Counted from the stretch's first letter, positions 8,891-17,642 are shown. The stretch: DNA of 64,000 nucleotides from a halophilic archaeon (GCA_003298465.1 QNGA01000006.1:62001-126000); one strand, 5' to 3'. Translations and numbers: made by a program. The notes: generated from the letters alone by a model not told the origin.

Positions 8891-9091
8891 TTAAGCTTCC
8901 TCGGGGTCTTCGACTTTGAACGTAACTGCGACTGGCTGGAGCGTCTGTCCACTGAAGACCTCCAGGAGATCCTCATCAAGATCTTTGAGTCGGCCATCGA
9001 TCGAGAACGAAATGTGATCGTTCCTGGTGGCTACCCCTACATCAGTGAGTTCCAATTCGGCCCCATCCTGCAGGCGGATTGTGTATTCCAT
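8891..9091 (-). CDS. small acidic hypothetical protein (66 aa)
   Basis: Acidic 66-residue protein predicted to be mostly beta: MEYTIRLQDGAELELTDVG, then HISFSIDGRLKDLDEDLLEV and VAVTFKVEDPEEA. Composition is typical of haloarchaea and its stop is 13 nt from that of the HalOD1 gene. No family is recognised and function is unknown. Confidence 0.6.
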   Translation of the reverse strand: MEYTIRLQDGAELELTDVGVATRNDHISFSIDGRLKDLDEDLLEVFSGQTLQPVAVTFKVEDPEEA

Positions 9092-9209
9092 ACCCGAAGA
9101 GAGTTAGCCAGCAGTTCTAACCCTGTCGAGTACCCTTGCTGATAGACTGGTTTTGATACATAACGCACTTGACTGACGCCAAGATGATGGGCGACTAGAT
9201 GGACCGACT

Positions 9210-9232
9210 CAACGGGCACCCACTGCCCGTTG
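9210..9232. repeat. inverted repeat / hairpin
   Basis: CAACGGGCA-CCCAC-TGCCCGTTG, a perfect 9-nt stem with a 5-nt loop, in gene-free DNA. No poly-T tract follows, so it may be a structural or protein-binding site rather than a simple terminator. Confidence 0.55.
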
Positions 9233-9628
9233 AATCTGTAGCGGTAGCACCCTGGTTTTCACATCGATCATACAGGGTCGCATGTGACTGCAATATGTCC
9301 ACGCGGGGCATCGCCACGGGAATTTGTTGGTTATCGACGTCAGTTACCACGTTGTCTATGGATGGAAGGAGGTGGTGATGCGGTGAGCGCAGGCAGATGG
9401 GTAGGTGTTCGTACTCGCCCGCATCCACATTTACATCTGGCCGGCCATGCCGATGTGAGTCACCAGGCATCGACAGGACCGCCCGATGCAATTCACCCAA
9501 GACAGAGGGTGGTATTAGACCCCTAGTGTCATTTCGTTGCGTGAACGTTTGCAACAGTTGTCGCCAGCCTGGAGAGCAATTCTATGCTGTGACCTGCCGC
9601 CGTTTATTGCGTTTACTCGCGGCTATTT

Positions 9629-9647
9629 GTTAGTAGTGGATACTAAC
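9629..9647. promoter_or_regulatory. third operator-like site, GTTAGTA-N5-TACTAAC
   Basis: GTTAGTAGTGGATACTAAC keeps both outer 7-nt arms and the total 19-nt length of the sites at 3284 and 8052; only the central five bases differ. No wHTH gene follows. It is a possible trans-regulated site or a remnant. Confidence 0.5.
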
Positions 9648-9821
9648 GTCACCGACAACGTGCACACGTGCTTGATCGAGCAGTGCTGCCTGCGTCGTCA
9701 GCACGCTATCGGCGGCGCCGTAGTCGTCGGTCGTCCTGTCGATGCTGTCGGTGAGGGTGCGATTGCTTGGCGACCTCGGGAAGCGCTGTTGACAAGTCAT
9801 ATAAAGCAGGAAGAGAAGCGG

Positions 9822-10265
9822 TCAGTAGCAGGCGTCGAGCGCGCGTTTGTCGGTGGTCTCAGTCCCGCAGTGCTCGCACCGCCAGTAGCGGTGATCGAAA
9901 TGGCCGTGTTTGTCGTGACCGACATGCGGGCCAGTCATGCGCGTCCCAGCATCGTCGTTGTCGCTCTCCGTGTCATCGTCAGCGGAGAAGGCGTCAAGCG
10001 AGCCGTCAGCAGCGGCGTCTTCAACGACGGCCATGTGCTTGCAGTGGGCGTGGCGGTGAACGTGATGGGAGCAGGTGCACGCCATCAGATTACCGGTCAC
10101 GTCGTCGAGCGAGACGATGTATTGGTGGTCATCGGGGTTCTCGTAGCTCTCGTTCGTGACGTTGACCTGACCGGGGGCGACGACGTCGAAGCTGAACTGT
10201 TCGGACTGCGCGCGTTTCTGGGCCTTCTCGTCAGATTCAAGGTCCACGGTCGTTGTCGTTGACAT
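9822..10265 (-). CDS. SWIM zinc-finger protein
   Basis: 147-residue acidic protein. It carries the SWIM pattern CxCx(n)CxH as MACTCSHHVHRHAHCKHMAV (about residues 62-82), a putative DNA-, protein- or RNA-binding zinc module, then an acidic Asp-rich linker and a C-terminal HDKHGHFDHRYWRCEHCGTE that supplies a second CxxC ribbon. Haloarchaeal genomes carry many such stand-alone SWIM proteins of unknown target. The start at MSTTTTVDL is chosen because the upstream extension is basic and atypical. Divergent from the wHTH/PIN pair. Confidence 0.85.
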   Translation of the reverse strand: MSTTTTVDLESDEKAQKRAQSEQFSFDVVAPGQVNVTNESYENPDDHQYIVSLDDVTGNLMACTCSHHVHRHAHCKHMAVVEDAAADGSLDAFSADDDTESDNDDAGTRMTGPHVGHDKHGHFDHRYWRCEHCGTETTDKRALDACY

Positions 10266-10299
10266 GGTCTTTCGAGGGTCGTATTTTTGGAAGACCGGT

Positions 10300-10321
10300 G
10301 CCGGGTGTTGGCGCACCCGGC
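10300..10321. repeat. inverted repeat between divergent genes
   Basis: GCCGGGTG-TTGGCG-CACCCGGC, a perfect 8-nt stem with a 6-nt loop, 35 nt upstream of the SWIM gene start and in the shared promoter region with the wHTH/PIN operon. It could be an operator for the toxin-antitoxin pair or a transcript hairpin. Confidence 0.5.
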
Positions 10322-10444
10322 GCGTTTCAACACGCCCGAGGGCACCGCTCTTCCGTACCAATTGCTCCGTGGCAAAAGGCCATAAACCTTGTCCATTTGG
10401 TTCGCGCCAATAGGTTTAGGAGAGGCGAACACCTACAGGACGAT

Positions 10445-10801
10445 ATGAGCCGAGAACGGAACGACGAAACAGGCCGCTACGTCCAGACACTCACACTGGA
10501 TACGGTACTCACAGCCATGCAGAACGCCAGTGATCCAGTTGTGACTGCCAAGGAACTGAGCGAGCGGCTTGACTGCTCGTCGGAAGCCGCGCGCCAGAAA
10601 CTCACCCAACTCCACGAGCAGGGCGTAATCGAACGACGGAAAGTCGGGGCCGGTGCTGTTATCTGGTGGGTTACGGATGCGTCGAGTGAGCCGAGCGGCA
10701 TCAATCCAGACGATCCGTTCTGGTCGCTGAAACCAACCGCAGGTGAGCCCGTTGTCGAGGAGGAGATCGACGACGTGCTGTACGGCGACACCGATGAGTG
10801 A
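10445..10801 (+). CDS. winged-helix protein, probable antitoxin of PIN toxin
   Basis: 118-residue protein with a MarR/ArsR-like winged helix: LTLDTVLTAMQNASDPVVTA, then the helix-turn-helix KELSERLDCSSEAARQKLTQ and the wing GVIERRKVGAGAVIWWV. The acidic C-terminal tail (EPVVEEEIDDVLYGDTDE) resembles toxin-neutralising tails of antitoxins. Its stop overlaps the start of the PIN-domain gene by 8 nt (ATGAGTGA), so the two are translationally coupled. Haloarchaeal wHTH/PIN pairs are a known variation on VapBC. It probably represses its own promoter (inference). Confidence 0.82.
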   Translation: MSRERNDETGRYVQTLTLDTVLTAMQNASDPVVTAKELSERLDCSSEAARQKLTQLHEQGVIERRKVGAGAVIWWVTDASSEPSGINPDDPFWSLKPTAGEPVVEEEIDDVLYGDTDE

Positions 10802-11243
10802 CCAGCCACAGCCGCTCTTCATCGACACTGGCGCATTCTTCGCCTGGGTGAACACGCGTGCTGGCCAGCATGAAACAGCTCAATCTGTCTTTGACGCGCT
10901 CCGCCGTGAAGCGATTCCCTATCAGCCATTGTTCACGAGTCGGTACGTGTTATTGGAGTTAGCAACGCTGACCAGCCGGAAAGTCGACCACGACACGGCT
11001 GTCGATGTGCTTCAGACAATCCGACGCTCAGAGAGTTTCAATATCCTGCCGGTCGGAACGGGTGTTTTTGCGGCGGTCTGTGACGAGTTTGAGCGGTATG
11101 ACGACCAGCAGATCTCGTTCGTTGACCACACGAGTGCTGTGTTAGCGCGTGAATATGAGATCGATCATATCTTCGCCTTCGACAGTGACTTCGCAACACT
11201 CGGCCTCACCCGAGTCCCCGCAGATATCCACCTCCCAGAATAA
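10794..11243 (+). CDS. PIN-domain ribonuclease, VapC-like toxin
   Basis: 149-residue PIN nuclease. Acidic active-site residues are visible: Asp in LFIDTGAFFAW at the N-terminus, Glu in YVLLELATL near 55, Asp in SFVDHTSAVLA near 110, and Asp in FAFDSDFATLG near 130. The family cleaves RNA, often tRNA or rRNA, with Mg2+/Mn2+. The start ATG lies inside the end of the upstream wHTH gene. The arrangement and length match a toxin-antitoxin module; target RNA unknown. Confidence 0.88.
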   Translation: MSDQPQPLFIDTGAFFAWVNTRAGQHETAQSVFDALRREAIPYQPLFTSRYVLLELATLTSRKVDHDTAVDVLQTIRRSESFNILPVGTGVFAAVCDEFERYDDQQISFVDHTSAVLAREYEIDHIFAFDSDFATLGLTRVPADIHLPE

Positions 11244-11364
11244 ACGCTAGACACGCGCGGAGTTTAAAAGAATTTATGTGAATACCTGCGTGTAGAGGAA
11301 TTGTCGGCGGCGGTGTCCAGTAGTGGACGGGGACATACTGATACTGCTGACGAACAAACGATGT

Positions 11365-11449
11365 GCGAGGGTTGCCGAGCTTGGCCAAAGGCGGCGGGCT
11401 TAAGACCCGCTCGCGTAGGCGTCCGTGGGTTCGAATCCCATCCCTCGCA
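11365..11449 (+). tRNA. tRNA-Leu (anticodon UAA)
   Basis: 85-nt class II tRNA. The acceptor stem GCGAGGG pairs fully with CCCTCGC at 11442-11448, with A73 as discriminator. The anticodon stem GCGGG/CCCGC encloses CTTAAGA, giving anticodon TAA. A long variable arm (TCGCGTAGGCGTCC) and T-arm GTGGGTTCGAATCCCAT follow. No intron and no encoded CCA. Confidence 0.95.
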
Positions 11450-11556
11450 GTCAAGACGAAGCCTCTCCGGTTCCTGAAGTCCGTGCCGGCATCGAAACGG
11501 TGTTGCGTCACCAGTGTGTATCTAGGTGTGTGTCAGTCAAAACTCGACTCAGACGA

Positions 11557-11646
11557 ATGGTGTTCATCGTCGGCCGCGTTTTGTTCGGCGGGATGCTCGC
11601 GTATTCAGCATACGAAAACTTCGCGAAGCGTCGCGATTTCGGTTGA
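11557..11646 (+). pseudogene. N-terminal fragment of a DoxX-like membrane protein
   Basis: 29 codons, MVFIVGRVLFGGMLAYSAYE and NFAKRRDFG, match the typical first helix of DoxX-family proteins (RVLFGGMLAY). A TGA stop then ends the frame and no recognisable remainder follows in any frame. It is probably a truncated gene left beside the tRNA. The assignment rests on a short hydrophobic segment. Confidence 0.35.
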
Positions 11647-11825
11647 GGCCGCACAAGCGGACGCCTTGAGTGCAACTCGAAATCGTCCGGACGTCCCTTC
11701 CCTTGGGTTACTATCTGATTCATATGGCGTCCCCGGCCATTGGTCCCGCCACGTCATAGCTCCGCTACTCACAGGCGGCTTTTTTTAACCAGCGAATCGC
11801 TAATCAGGTGGTGCAGTAAGACCGA

Positions 11826-12485
11826 GTCCTTTTGTATCGAAAGCCCACTATGCGGACGCAGTCGAGGAGGATCATGGCCGACCCGCTTGTGTCGGTCGCG
11901 CAGAATGTACCGTCGATCTTCTTGCAGATGGACTGAGAACAGACAATCGATACGCAGATGTCGGACCAAGAGTGGCATCGGAGTCTCGGCGCACTCCTGA
12001 AGCATGCCGTAACCGTTCACCGGGGGCGCTCAATCGCCACGCCGCAGAGGTGCAACCACTCGATCTCGACGCGGCGGACAATGCAAACGATGCATGCCAT
12101 CAGCTCCTGCTGTTCACCAAGCGCGTCTATGAGCAGTATGAGAGCAACATCGGAAGCTATCATCGAACTCGCGTCGAAGACCATCACGCCCCTAATAGTA
12201 TAGACGAGCTCCGATAGTCCGCGCAGCGGCGGTGGACGCCCATCCGGTCCATCGCGCAGCCGTTCTCTTTTCACAGCAATCACGCCGGAGAGCACGCCGA
12301 GACAGCGCCAGCGATCACCAACTGAGTCGAAAGAGCTAGCCATGAGTCGGAAGCGATCACGCCGACGTGTCGCGATCACGACGGTCGAAGCGTCACAATG
12401 GGTGTGATCGTCGGATAGTGGTCGACTTTAGTCGGTGAGTAGTACTACATTGTCGCAGGACGGGGGTGATCTGTCGAAGAGTATC
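11826..12485 (+). repeat. dispersed repeat, copy A (~650 nt)
   Basis: Aligns over about 650 nt with 55858-56497. It includes a coding part and a conserved non-coding 3' part containing gcggtggacgcccat, cgacggtcgaagcgtcac and gtcggtgagtagtact. The match ends just before the universal stress gene stop at 12502. Flanking DNA differs from copy B. No terminal inverted repeats or target duplications are obvious. Confidence 0.7.
11874..12217 (+). pseudogene. broken copy of repeat-encoded protein
   Basis: Homolog of the intact frame at 55907-56248. After MADPLVSVAQNVPSIFLQMD the TGG that encodes Trp in copy B (HSNWEQATD) is TGA here. A one-base loss in cacc(ga)ggggcgctc later shifts the frame. The C-terminal part, ACHQLLLFTKRVYEQYESNI then GSYHRTRVEDHH, is preserved in the new frame to the stop at 12215-12217. 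It is therefore a pseudogene; the function of the family is unknown. Confidence 0.65.
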
Positions 12486-12501
12486 CCCTTCCGTTCGATG
12501 C

Positions 12502-13395
12502 CTACGCTTCTGAGAGCGATTCACGAGTTGTCAGAACTGGAACTGGTGATGTGCGAACGAGTTTTTCGGTGATACTTCCAAACACATATCGATCGAAGCC
12601 AGTTCGGCCATGAGTTCCGACAACAATGAGGTCAATAGCATGATCGTCAACATACGAAAGAATCACTTGATGGATTGAGGACCCGTATTCAACCGTTTGA
12701 GAAATCGATTCAACTCCCGCATTCTCAGCATCGGTTGACGCAGTCTCAAGAATTTCGTGTGCATTCTCTTCAGATGGTGTCTGACTATCACCCCAGACAT
12801 CGACGTCGAGCGATACTGTATTAATGACGGACAGAAGGTGAAGTGCGGTCTCAGCCTTAGTTGCTACCTCGATCCCGTTTGAGAGTGCTTCGGTCGCATA
12901 GTCACTTCCGTCAGTCGGAACTAACACATCTTGATACGGGTACGTGGTTGTGCTCTCGCCGGGCTGAATCGTAAGGACGGGGACGTCTGCTTGTCTGATG
13001 ACGCGCTCGGTTGTACTCCCAGCAAGGAGACGCTTAAGTCCGCCATGTCCATGCGTTGGCATCGTAATAAGATCGATACTGTGTGAACTAGCGTAGTCGA
13101 CAATCGAGCTAGATGGCTCTCCCCGAGTGACATCAGTAACAGTATCAACTCCACGTTGGTGAGCACGTTCGGCAGCGACGTGAACGATTTTTTCACCCCT
13201 CTCTTCGAAGATATCGACGATATCGAGGGCATCGACAATCGCTCCTTGGAAGAGGTAGTCGACCTCATGTGTTGTATCCGCGATGTTGAGAATATGTACA
13301 GTTACGTCATGTTTAGCCGCGATATCGAGAATATGGTCGAACATGAGATTTGCACCGTCACTGCCATCTGTTGGAAAGAGTATGTGATCGTACAT
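12502..13395 (-). CDS. tandem-domain universal stress protein
   Basis: 297-residue cytosolic protein with two UspA domains. The first starts MYDHILFPTDGSDGANLMFD and ends MPTHGHGGLKRLLAGSTTER. The second starts YQDVLVPTDGSDYATEAL and ends VGTHGRTGFDRYVFGS. Both carry the G2xG9xG(S/T) nucleotide-binding pattern, so both may bind ATP. Tandem Usp proteins are abundant in haloarchaea and linked to stress and energy state. The ATG at 13393-13395 gives the canonical start; the longer frame upstream does not match the family. Confidence 0.93.
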   Translation of the reverse strand: MYDHILFPTDGSDGANLMFDHILDIAAKHDVTVHILNIADTTHEVDYLFQGAIVDALDIVDIFEERGEKIVHVAAERAHQRGVDTVTDVTRGEPSSSIVDYASSHSIDLITMPTHGHGGLKRLLAGSTTERVIRQADVPVLTIQPGESTTTYPYQDVLVPTDGSDYATEALSNGIEVATKAETALHLLSVINTVSLDVDVWGDSQTPSEENAHEILETASTDAENAGVESISQTVEYGSSIHQVILSYVDDHAIDLIVVGTHGRTGFDRYVFGSITEKLVRTSPVPVLTTRESLSEA

Positions 13396-13655
13396 AGTCT
13401 CTTTGTCACCATGGAGACCTAAAAGCAGGGATGGTAGACACGCCGGAAGAACCACTGAATACATCGATAATCGACAATTAGAAAATGGAACACTCTGAAG
13501 GATATATAATCTAGAGAATTCAGCGAGGCAAGCAGCGAAAGGATAGAGATATTCTACAAAATAGTTCTCTCCAATAAGCGATTAGGACTCTTGAGGCTCT
13601 CAGCATGGTTGGCCTTCTGAGAATGTTCAGGGTGAGCTGACACACCTCAGTTTCA

Positions 13656-14015
13656 GTGGAGTCATTGATCCAGCAGAACGCCCGCATGCGGGCATTTATG
13701 ACGCGGATGATCAACCTCGTTCGGGACTACAATAGTGCCGAGGGCGTCGATGATGAAGTGCCGAATCTCGCGGCAGCAGCAGCGAACGCAGGCCGGCAAT
13801 GCTTCCAGACAGTCGAGCGCTCCGAGCAGAACACGGAATTGGTGAACTTCTGCGAGCAGAGTGCCGAGTCCCAGCAGGTCGAGGAGATATCTCGACATGC
13901 TGGAAGCCAAGACGAAGATCGCGAAGAGAACGACGCGATGATCGCGCGGATGGACTATCGGATGGTCGCCACGCACTATGGGTGTGTGGACACGAACGAA
14001 GGCGTGTTAAAGTGA
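13656..14015 (+). CDS. hypothetical helical protein
   Basis: 119 residues from a GTG start, or 109 from the ATG at 13686. Glutamate/glutamine-rich and probably helical (VERSEQNTELVNFCEQSAES). No family is recognised. Copy C of the dispersed repeat begins within 10 nt of its stop, so this gene may be cargo of, or interrupted by, that repeat. A perfect 14-nt palindrome GCCCGCATGCGGGC lies at 13680-13693 inside the gene. Confidence 0.4.
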   Translation: MESLIQQNARMRAFMTRMINLVRDYNSAEGVDDEVPNLAAAAANAGRQCFQTVERSEQNTELVNFCEQSAESQQVEEISRHAGSQDEDREENDAMIARMDYRMVATHYGCVDTNEGVLK

Positions 14016-14022
14016 GGTAAGT

Positions 14023-14170
14023 AGCTACCAGCAGACGCGCGTCGAAGACCATCACGTCGCCTGAACCGTCGACGAGAGACTCTAAGCCGGCCAGCAGTGA
14101 TGGATGCCCGTCGGGTCCGTAGCGGCAGCGTTCTCGTCTTGTCCCACGTCTGTGTTCTGAAGACTCTAGG
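14023..14170 (+). repeat. dispersed repeat, copy C (3' part only)
   Basis: Matches only the 3' portion of copies A and B: agctacc...cgcgtcgaagaccatcac at the start, then ggatgcccgtcgggtccgta and gcggcagcgttctc. In frame it gives SYQQTRVEDHH, parallel to GSYHRSRVEDHH in copy B. The 5' coding part is missing. Confidence 0.6.
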
Positions 14171-14179
14171 ACCAACGAG

Positions 14180-14946
14180 GGCCATGGGTCTCGACTATCC
14201 AATCGTCCCCCAGAAACGTCATACAGTCCGGCACAGATGACTCAGAATGGACGTGAACAGTCGTCAACCAAAGAAAGGTCCTCCAGAGAGGAGACCAACC
14301 AATCCGTGACGATAGCCTTTGATCGTCTGTCGAGTGTGACGTGCCCACCGTATCGCCCAATGGCCAACAGCCCATGAACGTGTGTTTGTGCGTGAATGTC
14401 ACACTCGACAAGAGTTGTATGCTAGTCACCCACAAGAATCTGTTGTTAGGATAAGAGTGACTATAGCTCACAGTCGACATCCCTATTTCTTGTCTTTCTA
14501 CGAAAGTTGATCCTGGAAAGGGACCAACCCATAGCAGGCAAGCCAGATCGAAACCGTGGAAGCTTCTCCAGTTGGGGCCAGAAATCCCCGATATTGGATT
14601 ATGACGCTACTGTGGCAAGAAGATTGGTGAAGAAGGTAGAGAGGCGTCACAATGGCCGAGAGTGCTTGTGGGATGGCTCTTAGGCACTCAAATTCCACCA
14701 AGAGGTATGGATGGCGTGTGAAGGTCAATAGCTGTCTCCAGTGACTTCCAGATAAGCGAAGAGTTTGAGCATTCCGTGAAACGAGTACGGTGCAGGATAC
14801 CACTCTGGATATTCATCCTCAAGCGTCTAGATTTGAAGTCTGAAATCGGTAAGTGCAGCACAGATGTCGGTTCCTTCACGGAGGTGCTTACGGAGTTCAA
14901 GAGCAGCAACGAATGCGTCGGTCAATCGGCGGCCACGTTTTTTCAT
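14180..14946 (-). pseudogene. heavily degraded transposase
   Basis: The minus-strand frame from ATG at 14946 gives MKKRGRRLTDAFVAALELRK, then after a stop EDEYPEWYPAPYSFHGMLKL and FAYLEVTGDSY, in the style of the N-terminus of halophile IS4/IS5-type transposases (target-selecting segment before RxLTRHP). Several stops and frame changes follow; scraps such as LTFTRHPYLLVEF and a late segment SRTNTRSWAVGHWAIRWARH are spread over three frames to about 14180. The start overlaps the preceding membrane-protein gene by 4 nt, which is probably fortuitous. Exact IS family uncertain. Confidence 0.5.
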
Positions 14947-15338
14947 CGGATCGTCTTACTAGTAGAGATCTGTTTCCATGTCTGCTGGACGGCGAGAGCA
15001 GATACGAGAAAGATTACTACAGCGTTTACAGGGTGAATCGCTGCAACGAGAGACCCGTACACCGCTGCTGTCGCATACTGAATCGTAATCAGTAGAAATA
15101 ATCCGATTGGAGCAACTTTCAGTGACCGAGAGAGTCGACCTATAAAGGCCAGTATGAGCAACAAGATGAGCATCGGCTCGAAGGCGTGGACGAAGGTCTC
15201 GTGAAGGGACCAATTCGCCGGATCGATGAATACCGCCATTCCTGCGATGTATATCTGCGCGATGACACAGATGGCAAAGAAAACTGCGAGTACGAGATAC
15301 CCGTAGCGTCCTAGCTGGACCCGCCCTGGTTCTGCCAT
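14943..15338 (-). CDS. four-helix membrane protein (DUF6220-like)
   Basis: 131-residue integral membrane protein with four hydrophobic segments (YLVLAVFFAICVIAQIYIAG; FEPMLILLLILAFIG; APIGLFLLITIQYATAAVYG; AVVIFLVSALAVQQTW). The conserved His in HETFVHAFEP and in AAIHPVNA suits the DUF6220 family, sometimes suspected of haem or copper association. Its ATG directly follows the stop codon of the halocyanin gene, so the two are one operon and the protein may be a membrane partner of the blue copper protein (inference). Confidence 0.75.
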   Translation of the reverse strand: MAEPGRVQLGRYGYLVLAVFFAICVIAQIYIAGMAVFIDPANWSLHETFVHAFEPMLILLLILAFIGRLSRSLKVAPIGLFLLITIQYATAAVYGSLVAAIHPVNAVVIFLVSALAVQQTWKQISTSKTIR

Positions 15339-15938
15339 CTACTCACCCAAATTGCTTGTAGTAGCCTCAGAATTTCCGCTCTCCTCGACGATGACAGCGC
15401 CTTTCATTCCAGCCGATCTATGTGGATCGCAGTAATAGAGCGTGGTTTCAGCGGCGTCAAACGTATACTCGAAGCTCGCTTGTTTTTCGGGATCGCCACT
15501 ATTGAACAGACCATCTTCCGCGACGACGTTGTGATAGCCGCTGCCGATCCACTCCCAGTTGACGGTTGTCCCTGGGAGAATACGAATTGCAGCCGGTGCG
15601 AACACCATCTCATCACTGTCTGGGCCTACCTCCACGGTGATCGTACTGGCTCCAGTTTTGTCGGTGATACCGTTGAAGTTATTCGTGTCTGAAAGCCACT
15701 CTTCGACGCTCTGTTGGCCGCTTCCGTTATCTCCGCCATTTTGGTCAGGACTCCCTCCAGATTCATTATTCGTACAGCCCGCAAGCAAGCCGGTTGCTGT
15801 AAGCCCTCCCGCCGCTTGAAGGAAGCTGCGTCGGTCTATCCCAGCAATACGGTTACGACGTTCGTGCTTCCCACTACTGCGGGACGGGGTTATCGATGAT
15901 TCTCGGTCCGGAGTCGAGTTAGGGTGCTTGGAGGTCAT
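15339..15938 (-). CDS. halocyanin-like blue copper lipoprotein (Tat)
   Basis: 199-residue exported electron carrier. A twin-arginine signal with DRRSFLQAAGG leads into a lipobox LLAGC at about residue 55, then a low-complexity Gly/Ser/Asn linker and a plastocyanin fold at about 100-190. Copper ligands are visible: His in SGYHNVVAEDG, then Cys, His and Met in YYCDPHRSAGMKG. Halocyanins shuttle electrons on the outer face of the membrane. The ATG at 15936-15938 gives the family-typical signal peptide. The downstream membrane gene abuts it with no gap. Confidence 0.9.
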   Translation of the reverse strand: MTSKHPNSTPDRESSITPSRSSGKHERRNRIAGIDRRSFLQAAGGLTATGLLAGCTNNESGGSPDQNGGDNGSGQQSVEEWLSDTNNFNGITDKTGASTITVEVGPDSDEMVFAPAAIRILPGTTVNWEWIGSGYHNVVAEDGLFNSGDPEKQASFEYTFDAAETTLYYCDPHRSAGMKGAVIVEESGNSEATTSNLGE

Positions 15939-16226
15939 TTTCTCCACGTCATTACCAATGAGTCGGATATGAATAGAGCAGACAGCACAAACGCCAGAGC
16001 AGCGTTTGTGCGTAAGATATATAACCGAGATAGTCCGTGGACCGAACTTCCTCAAGAAGATGTCATGTTCCTCACTTGGGTGCGAGTCACCTAATTATCC
16101 GGATAAATTCCCCTTCGGCAGAATGGAGTACTCAGTTCCAGCGAAATTCTCTCATCACTGCACCGACGAAACCTATCCCCCGTTGCTCGTACACGGAATT
16201 GATAAGTACAACTGACGTGGGACCGG

Positions 16227-16620
16227 TTAGTACACTACCCGACGGATTCCTTCTGCAATAAGTCCCGCGATGCCACCCCACACGAAATTCGTTATCATGA
16301 TGGAGGGGCCGGTGTACCCAAGCTGTGATACTCTCGCCGGGTTGCCCACAATCATCACGAGTACAAACACGCCGTACATCCCGCCTGCGGCTGTGAGCGT
16401 GATAATCGGACGCTAGACACGCCGAATCACGACTGCACCGATCCAAACGACGGTAATCAGAGCCGTGGCAGCTATGGGGACCTCCTGGCCCTCCCGCTGA
16501 TAACCCGAGGATACTCAGAAATGGGCGAATGAGTGCGAAGGCTCCTAATGCTACGATTAGTGGCCAGTGAAGGTTCGTGAACTCTGCATCAGTGTTTGAC
16601 GTTGATTGGTGTTGGGACAT
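16227..16620 (-). pseudogene. broken small membrane protein
   Basis: Starts MSQHQSTSNTDAEFTNLHWP with a first helix LIVALGAFALIRPFLSILGL. Around 16480 the frame must shift to continue as QEVPIAATALITVVWIGAVV. An in-frame TAG follows RRV, after which a well-formed sequence runs on (GGMYGVFVLVMIVGNPARVS and TNFVWGGIAGLIAEGIRRVV) to the TAA at 16227-16229. One frameshift plus one nonsense codon mark it as inactive. The intact form would be a protein of about 130 residues with four helices and unknown function. Confidence 0.6.
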
Positions 16621-16837
16621 TTGACTTCTGTACTGTCCTTTGGTGGGGTACAAGAATAAGAGAGGAATCATGGTCGCTAACCTAGCGTTCGTGCATAGAT
16701 TTCAAATATCCGAATGGCGGTCGCCGGCTTTGACGAATAGATGATCCTCTAGTACGATAGCTTCGAATGCCCAAACTCACATAAACCCGCGATAATTAAG
16801 GCTGCTCGTATCCAAGAAGTGAAGAGGCCTCTGTAGA

Positions 16838-17605
16838 ATGTCCCCCGAAAATAACACAATATCACTAAAGACACGATCTCTATCGCGGGATGTTAGCCGG
16901 TTATTCAGTCGTGTTCTCCGCACTCCCGTACGATTCCAAACGTATCGAAATCTGCTCTATCTTGTAGTGATGTTTCCGCTTGGAGTCTTTTACTTCAACT
17001 TGTTGTTAGCCGGATCGCTCGCAGGGATTGGACTTGTGGTGGTCGGGATTGGAATTCCTCTCCTCATTCTCCTCTTCGTGTTAGCCGTTGAATTGGCTGG
17101 GTTTGAACGGGTACTCGTTCGAAGATTGTTAGGTGTCGATATTCCTACGCCCCCAGCTGAAACGGACGGCTCGCTCTGGAGTCGAACGTGGAGACTCGTA
17201 ACCGCAATCCAGACATGGAAAGCTATCGTGTATCTGCTCTCCGAGTTCGCATACGGAAGCATTGTCTTCGGATTCCTCGCGTCAGGGATCGCAACCTCAG
17301 TGAGTTTTCTTCTCGCACCATTCTACTATACCCAAGCGCCTGTTGCCGCATACGGGCCGCTCCCACCGTCTGAATTCACACTTGATGTACTATTTGGGTG
17401 GGACAATCTCCTAATCGGACTTACAAGAACGTTCCAAATCGGGTCTTGGCAGATTGAGACACTCCTCGGTGCGCTCCTCGTCGCCGGACTCGGTGTTTTC
17501 CTCTTGTTTGCAACATTTCTGTTCAGTAATACCGCTGCTCAGCTGTGGGGACGATACGCACGTTTGATGCTCACAACACCTCGCTATTGGACGCTTCCAA
17601 ACTGA
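16838..17605 (+). CDS. putative sensor-domain membrane protein
   Basis: 255-residue membrane protein with helices at about 40-75 (LLYLVVMFPLGVFYFNLLLA), 75-100, 135-170 (AYGSIVFGFLASGIATSVSF) and 220-245. The motif pair FPLGVFYF...GIGIPLL and the amphipathic segment WSRTWRLVTAIQTWKAIVYL fit the 'Sensor' domain family found at the N-terminus of some histidine kinases and as stand-alone proteins in haloarchaea. No output domain is present. Function unknown; monocistronic. Confidence 0.75.
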   Translation: MSPENNTISLKTRSLSRDVSRLFSRVLRTPVRFQTYRNLLYLVVMFPLGVFYFNLLLAGSLAGIGLVVVGIGIPLLILLFVLAVELAGFERVLVRRLLGVDIPTPPAETDGSLWSRTWRLVTAIQTWKAIVYLLSEFAYGSIVFGFLASGIATSVSFLLAPFYYTQAPVAAYGPLPPSEFTLDVLFGWDNLLIGLTRTFQIGSWQIETLLGALLVAGLGVFLLFATFLFSNTAAQLWGRYARLMLTTPRYWTLPN

Positions 17606-17642
17606 TGACCAGTCGGTACAGCGACTACCGAAAGCGATTGTC

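Larger units (their letters stand above)
9092..9821. other. 730-nt region without a convincing gene
   Basis: Reading frames here are short or have basic, cysteine/arginine-rich translations. Two structures stand out and are listed separately: a 9/5/9 hairpin at 9210-9232 and a 19-nt partial palindrome at 9629-9647 that matches the operators upstream of the small wHTH genes. This may be the relic of a deleted regulatory region. Confidence 0.4.

Noticed and set aside
9195..9554. 119-codon minus-strand frame in gene-free DNA
   Set aside because: Mixed composition with no recognisable domain and no ribosome binding site; not enough to call a gene.
9537..10262. 241-codon frame antisense to the SWIM protein
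   Set aside because: The SWIM motif and zinc ribbon on the minus strand are clear, and the plus frame has no family pattern.
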